A stretch of DNA of 11,983 nucleotides, taken from NCBI GenBank assembly GCA_964350875.1, contig CAYGLT010000075.1:1-11983 (forward strand), in the 5' to 3' direction. Shown piece after piece: positions 7,574 through 11,983 of this stretch. Positions within the stretch are counted from its first letter, which is position 1. Every line of letters begins with the position of its first letter. A program made the position numbers and the translations under genes. Origin of the DNA: JAHBXC01 sp964350875. Its GTDB lineage: Bacteria > Planctomycetota > Phycisphaerae > Phycisphaerales > UBA1924. The notes beneath the pieces are model-generated. The model did no database searches. It was not told where the DNA came from and saw nothing but the letters and a program-made list of their open reading frames with translations.

Positions 7574-8767
7574 TCAGGCCGCGGACGATTGTGTAACCGT
7601 GGACGGCGAACCGCCGCCGCGGACGAGTCGCTCGTCGCGGGTTCCCTGCCACATGCCCTTCACGCCCTCGTACAGACGCACCACCGGGATGCCGGCGTCG
7701 CGCAGGGGCGAGGCCGACTCCCAGAGACGATCTTCCATGCTGTTCGAGGAAAGAACCACGCCGTCGATGTCGAGCGATCTGGCCTCGTCGAGCGAGATCA
7801 CGGGATAGTTCCAGAGCCGCGCGCCGCGCAGTTCGGGGTTCTCGTCGATGACGGCGACGACTTCGACCGGGGGGGAAAGCAACGCGTTGCCCACACCGCG
7901 TGTATGCGTGCCGGCGCCGAAGATCGCGACGCGCTTCATGCCCTGCTCGGCGCAGCGTTGGAGGCCGTCGCGCATGCGCGTCGTCCACGCGTCGGACAGC
8001 GATGAACCGGCGTACATGTTCATCCAGTGGCGTTCGCCCAGGCGTTTCGTGTCGGCGATCATCTCGGCAGGATCAAACACGGGCACGGGCTTGTGACGAC
8101 CCGCGGCGAGCGGCTCGTGCCCGGGGAAGTTGAGCCAACTGCGCGCGAGGTAGAGTTGCACATCCGCGCGGTCGCGTGTTTCGACATTCTTCGACCAGTA
8201 TTCCGGCTTGCCCTCGCCGGTGCGCCAGAAGTGCTCGTGGTGCTGCGCGAGGTCGGGGCGTTGCCACAGCACGCCGAGCCCTTTGGCGAGCCAGAAGAGT
8301 TCGAGGTCGGCCCAGTTGTGGCGGTAGCCGCCGAACATGGGGCCTTTGCCGCCGTACATCCGGTCGATCCAGCCGCGGCCGAACCAAGGCGAGCCGCAAT
8401 AGTGCTCGGCCTCCATGTAGGTGTCGCCTTGGGGCTGCATGACGCCGAAGCCGTCGGGGAACCGCTCGTGGAACTGCCGCGCGATGGTGTGCGCCGGGAC
8501 GCGCGCGTCGGGGAGCATGTCGTCGCCGCCCGAGACCACGATGGACGCGGACTTGGGGACGACCTCGCGGGTGAGGATGTTGATCGACTCGGCCCAGCCG
8601 GGGTACTCGTCGCGCCACACGGTGATGTCGGCGGGGATCGAGCCCTGCTCGTAGTTCTGGAGCACCGCGATGCGGTAGCCCATCTCGCGCCAGACCGGGA
8701 GGGTCTTGCGGCACAGTTCGGGGTTGGCTGAAGGGATCGCGAGCCAGACTTCGGTGTTGGACGACAT
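7574..8767 (-). CDS. Putative GT-A-like glycosyltransferase fused to a Rossmann-like C-terminal domain
   Basis: A 397-residue protein whose exact family I do not recognise. Residues 5-130 look like a GT-A-type nucleotide-sugar domain: VWLAIPSANPELC at the first strand, YRIAVLQNYEQG at the second, and VVSGGDDMLPD (77-87), where Asp82-Asp83 sit where a metal-binding DxD is expected. Residues 120-215 are rich in Trp, His and Tyr (CGSPWFGRGWIDRMYGG, HNWADLELFWLAKG) and may form the acceptor side. Residues 279-367 repeat the domain that ends the FkbM protein, with RVAIFGAGTHTR, GVVLSSNSMEDRLW and GIPVVRLY. The frame extends to 8821, but the ATG at 8767 is preferred: it begins at the first strand and has GGAG ten bases upstream. 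It lies 66 bases after the family 2 glycosyltransferase and 22 before the FkbM gene, so a shared glycan pathway is likely. A non-catalytic sugar-binding role is possible. Confidence 0.72.
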   Translation of the reverse strand: MSSNTEVWLAIPSANPELCRKTLPVWREMGYRIAVLQNYEQGSIPADITVWRDEYPGWAESINILTREVVPKSASIVVSGGDDMLPDARVPAHTIARQFHERFPDGFGVMQPQGDTYMEAEHYCGSPWFGRGWIDRMYGGKGPMFGGYRHNWADLELFWLAKGLGVLWQRPDLAQHHEHFWRTGEGKPEYWSKNVETRDRADVQLYLARSWLNFPGHEPLAAGRHKPVPVFDPAEMIADTKRLGERHWMNMYAGSSLSDAWTTRMRDGLQRCAEQGMKRVAIFGAGTHTRGVGNALLSPPVEVVAVIDENPELRGARLWNYPVISLDEARSLDIDGVVLSSNSMEDRLWESASPLRDAGIPVVRLYEGVKGMWQGTRDERLVRGGGSPSTVTQSSAA

Positions 8768-8833
8768 CAGACGCGTGCTCCGCGCGCGAGGGAGAGGGAC
8801 AGGAACAGATCGGCGCCTCAAGCGCCCGGGTTG

Positions 8834-9931
8834 TTATCGGCCAGCCGCTGGGCTGACTGGAGCCGCTCGGGGAGCGATTTTCTCGGCCGATCCGGCGTGC
8901 GCCGCCCGCTGGGCGTCATCGTGACGGATGCCGTCCACCGCACGAAGCAGGCCGACACGCCAGTGCCAGCGCTTGAGAGGGAGATGGTGCTCGTATTCCG
9001 TGTTCACGCCGACGCGGGCGTTCGCGGGCTCGGCCGCCGTCGTCATGAAGGTCGCGCGCAGACGATCCGCCAGAGGACGCTCGCGTTCCACGAACTCGCG
9101 CGAGTACGCGATCTCCGCCTGTGCGGTGATGTCGCGGCCGAAGAGTTCCCGGGCGAAATCGGGGGAGCGCTGCGCCACGCCGAACGCGGTTCGCCCCAGG
9201 ACTTCCTCCCGAGCGAGGTATCCCGTCGGTTCGTAGCGGTGATCGTGAACCGCCACCGCTCTTGGCCTGAACAGCACGGGCATATCCGCGCATCGGCCGA
9301 GCCGGAACGCGAGTTCGAGGTCCTCGTAGTAGATCGGGTCGGGGAAGACGGTGTACCCGCCCGCTTCGAGCGCGGCGTCGCGCGGGAACGAGAGGTTCAT
9401 GTTCCACGCGTGCCGGAAGCCCCAGTCGTGCGACCGGTCCGTCGCATGCGGCGAGGCGGCCATGCGGTCGTAGAAAAAGACCATCGACGTCTCGCGGATC
9501 ATGCGATCGAACAGCCGGTCGGGCTGGCGGATGAGCCAGGGCGTTGCGCCGAGGACCATCGCGCCGTGCTTGTGCGCGCAGAGCGCCTCGCGCTGGGCCA
9601 GCAAGTGGGCCTCGACGAAGGTCGGCTCCGGGAGAATGTCGTCGTTGATCGAGAGGACGAACCGCCCGCGCGCGGCGCCGAGGAGTTCGTTCTTCGCGTG
9701 GGCGATGCCTCGCCGGTCGCACGGGATCAGCCGGACGGGAACTCTCGATCCAGCAGCGATCTCCGCGACAGCTCGCTCGGATTCGTGGTCCGTCCCATCG
9801 AGCGCCACGAGGATCTCGAAGCGGTCGGGGGCAAGGGTCTGGCCCATGAACCCGCGGAGGCACGCGGCCAGTTTGGCCGGGCGGTCCCTTGTCGGGACGA
9901 TCACGGAGATCTCGGGTGTGCGGGGGGCCAC
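8834..9931 (-). CDS. Family 2 glycosyltransferase
   Basis: GT-A-fold inverting glycosyltransferase. Visible motifs, numbered from the chosen start, are EISVIVPTRDRPAKL (7-21), the metal-binding stretch LSINDDILPE (93-102; Asp97-Asp98), AWNMNLSFPRDAALEAGG (175-192) and YYEDLELAFRL (201-211), whose Glu-Asp supplies the likely catalytic base. No membrane segment follows, so it is probably a soluble enzyme at the inner face of the membrane; its donor is unknown. The start is uncertain because no ATG lies upstream of the first strand. The options are the GTG at 9931 (365 residues, used here), a TTG at 9982 and a TTG at 9991. The last falls inside the tRNA terminator. None has a good Shine-Dalgarno sequence. 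It is the first of the three-gene minus-strand glycan group. Confidence 0.87.
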   Translation of the reverse strand: MAPRTPEISVIVPTRDRPAKLAACLRGFMGQTLAPDRFEILVALDGTDHESERAVAEIAAGSRVPVRLIPCDRRGIAHAKNELLGAARGRFVLSINDDILPEPTFVEAHLLAQREALCAHKHGAMVLGATPWLIRQPDRLFDRMIRETSMVFFYDRMAASPHATDRSHDWGFRHAWNMNLSFPRDAALEAGGYTVFPDPIYYEDLELAFRLGRCADMPVLFRPRAVAVHDHRYEPTGYLAREEVLGRTAFGVAQRSPDFARELFGRDITAQAEIAYSREFVERERPLADRLRATFMTTAAEPANARVGVNTEYEHHLPLKRWHWRVGLLRAVDGIRHDDAQRAAHAGSAEKIAPRAAPVSPAAGR

Positions 9932-9989
9932 GACGGGGGTTATCGACCGCGCGGACGGGGCGCCGTGAGCGCCGCGGGCCAAAACGAAC

Positions 9990-10012
9990 AAGCCCCGCTC
10001 TGGGCGGGGCTT
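9990..10012 (-). terminator. Intrinsic terminator after tRNA-Met
   Basis: A perfect 9-bp stem, AAGCCCCGC paired with GCGGGGCTT around a TCTGG loop (plus-strand reading), is followed on the minus strand by the T-rich TTGTTCGTTTT. It starts ten bases after the end of the tRNA and separates it from the glycosyltransferase gene. Confidence 0.8.
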
Positions 10013-10022
10013 GAGGGCGAAG

Positions 10023-10096
10023 TGGCGATGGGAGGATTCGAACCTCCGACCTAGGGTTTATGAATCCCTCGCTCTAACCAACTGAGCTACATCGCC
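10023..10096 (-). tRNA. tRNA-Met (anticodon CAU), elongator type
   Basis: 74 bases that fold into a full cloverleaf: a 7-bp acceptor stem GGCGATG/CATCGCC, D-arm GCTC-AGTTGGTTA-GAGC, anticodon loop TTCATAA with CAT at 10060-10062, and T-arm GGAGG-TTCGAAT-CCTCC, ending with discriminator A73. The first base pair is G-C, which fits an elongator rather than an initiator tRNA. A tRNA-Ile whose CAU is modified to lysidine also reads as CAT and cannot be fully excluded, though the sequence looks Met-like. CCA is not encoded. The top-of-loop pair 31-39 is A-A, a mismatch. Promoter and terminator flank it, so it is probably transcribed alone. Confidence 0.95.
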
Positions 10097-10141
10097 GTCT
10101 GGACGCGGGCGGGGCCTGAGGCGACCGCTGCGCCGGTTGGG

Positions 10142-10169
10142 ACTGTAGGCCCGGCCCCCGATCGGTCAA
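10142..10169 (-). promoter_or_regulatory. Sigma-70-type promoter of tRNA-Met
   Basis: The minus strand has TTGACC (10169-10164, five of six matches to TTGACA) and TACAGT (10147-10142, four of six matches to TATAAT) separated by 16 bases. Transcription would start near 10135, leaving a leader of about 40 bases for RNase P to remove. It sits entirely in the gap between the UPF0316 stop and the tRNA. Confidence 0.6.
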
Positions 10170-10191
10170 TCGGCCGGAAGGCCTTGGAGCG

Positions 10192-10743
10192 TTACTTGCG
10201 GAGCCCCCCCATGAGCGAGCCCTGCACGCCCGCGGCCCGTCGGTCGAACCCGCCCCCGGTGGGCCGGTCCACGCGCTCGATCGTGACGAACGACTGGGGC
10301 GCGATCTCCCGGACCCGCGCGAGCAGATCGCGAAGGGCCCGCCGCTTGATGACGCAGAACACGACCTCGACCGGCCCGTCGCGGCCGTACCCGGGGAGTT
10401 TCGTCGCCCGGTATCCGAGTTCACGGAGCACGCGCGCGACATCGAGCGCGGCCTCGGGATTGATGATGCGCACCGCGCGGTACCCGATCGCGAGTTTGTC
10501 CTCGATCGTCATGCCCACGAGTGTTCCCGCAGCAAATCCGCCCGCGTAGGCGATGATCGCGAACGGGTTGGGGATGTACGCGAGCGCCTCGCGCACGGCG
10601 ATGACCCAGATCGTGACCTCGAGCACGCCCAGCATCGCGGACGCCCAACGCTTGCCTTGGATCACAAACATCACGCGCACCGTGCCCACGGACACATCGC
10701 AGATGCGCGCGAAGAAGATCATGAACGGGATGAACCAGGGCAT
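10192..10743 (-). CDS. UPF0316 / DUF2179-type membrane protein
   Basis: A 183-residue protein with three predicted membrane segments, at about 2-24, 36-53 and 60-79, then a soluble C-terminal domain. The N-terminal part carries the family pattern ARICDVSVGTVRVMFVIQGK and VLEVTIWVIAVREAL. The soluble part (about 90-160) has alternating strands and helices such as YRAVRIINP, VLRELGYRATKLPGYGRDG and VEVVFCVIKRR, in keeping with the DUF2179 domain, a probable small-ligand-binding fold of unknown ligand. The last 20 residues (GGGFDRRAAGVQGSLMGGLR) are a Gly/Arg-rich tail. I chose the ATG at 10743, which has TTGGA shortly upstream; a TTG at 10752 would add three residues. It lies 91 bases after pyrG on the same strand and may be cotranscribed. 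The family's function is not known. Confidence 0.85.
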   Translation of the reverse strand: MPWFIPFMIFFARICDVSVGTVRVMFVIQGKRWASAMLGVLEVTIWVIAVREALAYIPNPFAIIAYAGGFAAGTLVGMTIEDKLAIGYRAVRIINPEAALDVARVLRELGYRATKLPGYGRDGPVEVVFCVIKRRALRDLLARVREIAPQSFVTIERVDRPTGGGFDRRAAGVQGSLMGGLRK

Positions 10744-10790
10744 TGCGTCCAAGGGATCGCGGGCTCACTGAGGGTGGCGCGTGGACCTCC

Positions 10791-10807
10791 GGCGCGGGAG
10801 TCGCGCC
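10791..10807 (-). other. Hairpin in the gap between pyrG and the UPF0316 gene
   Basis: The inverted repeat GGCGCG/CGCGCC has a five-base loop. No T-tract follows on the minus strand, so it is not a standard intrinsic terminator; it may be an RNA-processing or stability element, or chance in GC-rich DNA. No strong promoter was found in this 91-base gap. Confidence 0.25.
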
Positions 10808-10834
10808 GAGGCAGGTCGGTAATGAGTATCGCGG

Positions 10835-11983
10835 TCAGGCGTGGAGGGGCGAGCGCTCGCCGCGCACAACTTTGATGTCGGGGCCGCCCTGACGGATCTT
10901 GTCGTTGGAGCACGCCCAGCGACCGACCGATGCGTTCGGGTCCTTGCGACGGATCGCCGCGGCGATGAGCCCCATGAACATCGGCTGGGGACGGAGCGGG
11001 CGCCCCGTGAGTTCGGGGTGGAACTGCGCGCCGACGAAGTACGGGTGCGCCACGCCACCTTCCTTGCGGGGCGAGGTCGGCAGTTCGAGGAACTGCATGA
11101 TGGGCTGCTTGGGGTGGCGACCGCTGAAGATCAGCCCGCCCGCTTCGAGTTGGTCGATGTACTTCGGCTCGACTTCGTAACGGTGGCGGAACCGCTCACG
11201 GACGGTGGTCGCGTCGTACAAGTGCGCGGCGATTGAACCGGGGGTCAGGATGACATCCTGCCCGCCGAGGCGCATCGTGCCGCCCAGTTGCTCGATGCGT
11301 TTCTGGTCGGGGAGTTCGCTGATGACGGCATGCGGTGAATCGGGGTCGAACTCGGTGCTGTTCGCGCCCTCGAGGCCAAGCACATGTCGGGCGAACTCGA
11401 TCACGGCGACCTGGAACCCGAGGCAGATGCCCAGGTACGGGACGCCCTGTTCGCGGCAATGCTTCACGCAGGCGATCTTGCCCTCGACGCCTCGCGCGCC
11501 GAAGCCGCCCGGCACGATGACCGCGTCGAGGCCTTCGAGGCGCTTGGCCGCGTTCGTGTCGTTGATCTCCTCGGACTCGATCCATTCAAGATCGGCGCTG
11601 GCGTCGAGGTGGATCGCGCAGTGCTCGATGGCCTTGTCGATCGAGGCGTAGGCGTCGCGGAGCGCGGCGTACTTGCCCGCGAGGCCGATGCGCAGGTGGT
11701 GCTTGCGCGGCTTCATGAGCGCGCCCGTGAACGAGTTCCAGGTCACGCGGGCCTCGTCCTCGTGCACGCTGTCCGCGCGGTCGTGCAGGTCAAGAATGCT
11801 CAGGACCTCGCGGTCGAGACCCGAGCGGCGCATGGCGTCGGGGATCGTGTAGATGCTCGGCCGGTCGTGCATGCTGAACATGCGCTTGAGCGGCACATTC
11901 GAGAACATCGCGATTTTCTGCATCACCGAATGGGACGCGGGGTTGCTCGCGCGGCAGGCGATGATGTGGGGCTGGACGCCCGC
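10835..11983 (-). CDS. pyrG: CTP synthase (5' end cut by window)
   Basis: Makes CTP from UTP with ATP and glutamine; cytosolic, last step of pyrimidine nucleotide synthesis. 382 residues are visible and the frame is open to the right edge, so most of the N-terminal synthetase domain is missing. The visible part begins with its end (GVQPHIIACRASNPASHS, then KIAMFSNVP and SIYTIPDAMRR). The class I glutamine amidotransferase domain follows: LRIGLAGKYAALRDAYAS, VIVPGGFGARGVEGKIA, the nucleophile motif GICLGFQ (Cys codon at 11423-11425) and the QFHPEL motif (His at 11018-11020, Glu at 11012-11014). All three triad residues are present. After the normal end near PMFMGLIAAA there is a tail of 39 residues, about 30 more than in E. 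coli PyrG as I recall it. A GTG within the frame at 11926 is not the start, because homology continues upstream of it. Confidence 0.97.
   Translation of the reverse strand, partial: AGVQPHIIACRASNPASHSVMQKIAMFSNVPLKRMFSMHDRPSIYTIPDAMRRSGLDREVLSILDLHDRADSVHEDEARVTWNSFTGALMKPRKHHLRIGLAGKYAALRDAYASIDKAIEHCAIHLDASADLEWIESEEINDTNAAKRLEGLDAVIVPGGFGARGVEGKIACVKHCREQGVPYLGICLGFQVAVIEFARHVLGLEGANSTEFDPDSPHAVISELPDQKRIEQLGGTMRLGGQDVILTPGSIAAHLYDATTVRERFRHRYEVEPKYIDQLEAGGLIFSGRHPKQPIMQFLELPTSPRKEGGVAHPYFVGAQFHPELTGRPLRPQPMFMGLIAAAIRRKDPNASVGRWACSNDKIRQGGPDIKVVRGERSPLHA

Noticed and set aside
8812..8826. Hairpin GGCGC/GCGCC between the family 2 glycosyltransferase and the GT-A-like gene
   Set aside because: Only 5 bp and no T-tract; expected by chance in this base composition.
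8831..10054. 407-codon plus-strand frame opposite the family 2 glycosyltransferase
   Set aside because: Arg/Val/Glu-rich composition without motifs; it runs through the terminator and tRNA, while the opposite strand has GT2 motifs.
1..11983. CRISPR array, insertion sequence, toxin-antitoxin or phage module
   Set aside because: No direct-repeat arrays, transposase motifs, terminal inverted repeats or composition breaks were seen on either strand.

Overview
The window is GC-rich, densely coding chromosomal DNA from a bacterium. Long surface-glycan enzymes (FkbM methyltransferase, CgeB-like and family 2 glycosyltransferases), a mitochondrial-type heteromeric pyruvate dehydrogenase and a UPF0316 membrane protein together suggest a Planctomycetota-like lineage, possibly Phycisphaerae. 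That assignment is inferred from general character; no marker gene settles it.

Layout. (1) 1-3791, minus strand: a pyruvate dehydrogenase operon read right to left as E1-alpha, a 60-residue single-pass membrane protein, E1-beta, then E2, which runs off the left edge. The first three genes are joined by ATGA stop/start overlaps, so they are probably translationally coupled. (2) 3792-4073: a 282-base divergent spacer with one plausible promoter for the pdh operon. (3) 4074-9931: a glycan-related block. A 798-residue CgeB-like glycosyltransferase on the plus strand meets a three-gene minus-strand group tail to tail, with an 11-base overlap. That group is a family 2 glycosyltransferase, a GT-A-like protein and an FkbM methyltransferase. 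The last two share a C-terminal Rossmann-like domain of about 90 residues. (4) 9990-10169: an elongator tRNA-Met(CAU) on the minus strand with its own well-formed promoter and an intrinsic terminator. (5) 10192-11983, minus strand: a UPF0316 membrane protein downstream of the 3' part of pyrG (CTP synthase), which runs off the right edge.

How the genes fit together. Region 1 would make the E1 and E2 components that convert pyruvate to acetyl-CoA; no E3 gene is visible. Region 3 looks like a small set for building and methylating a surface or secreted glycan; donors and acceptors cannot be read from sequence. Regions 4 and 5 are housekeeping. Nothing here is a mobile element, CRISPR array, phage or plasmid module. 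The least explained items are the small membrane protein inside the pdh operon and the domain shared by two otherwise unrelated glycan enzymes.
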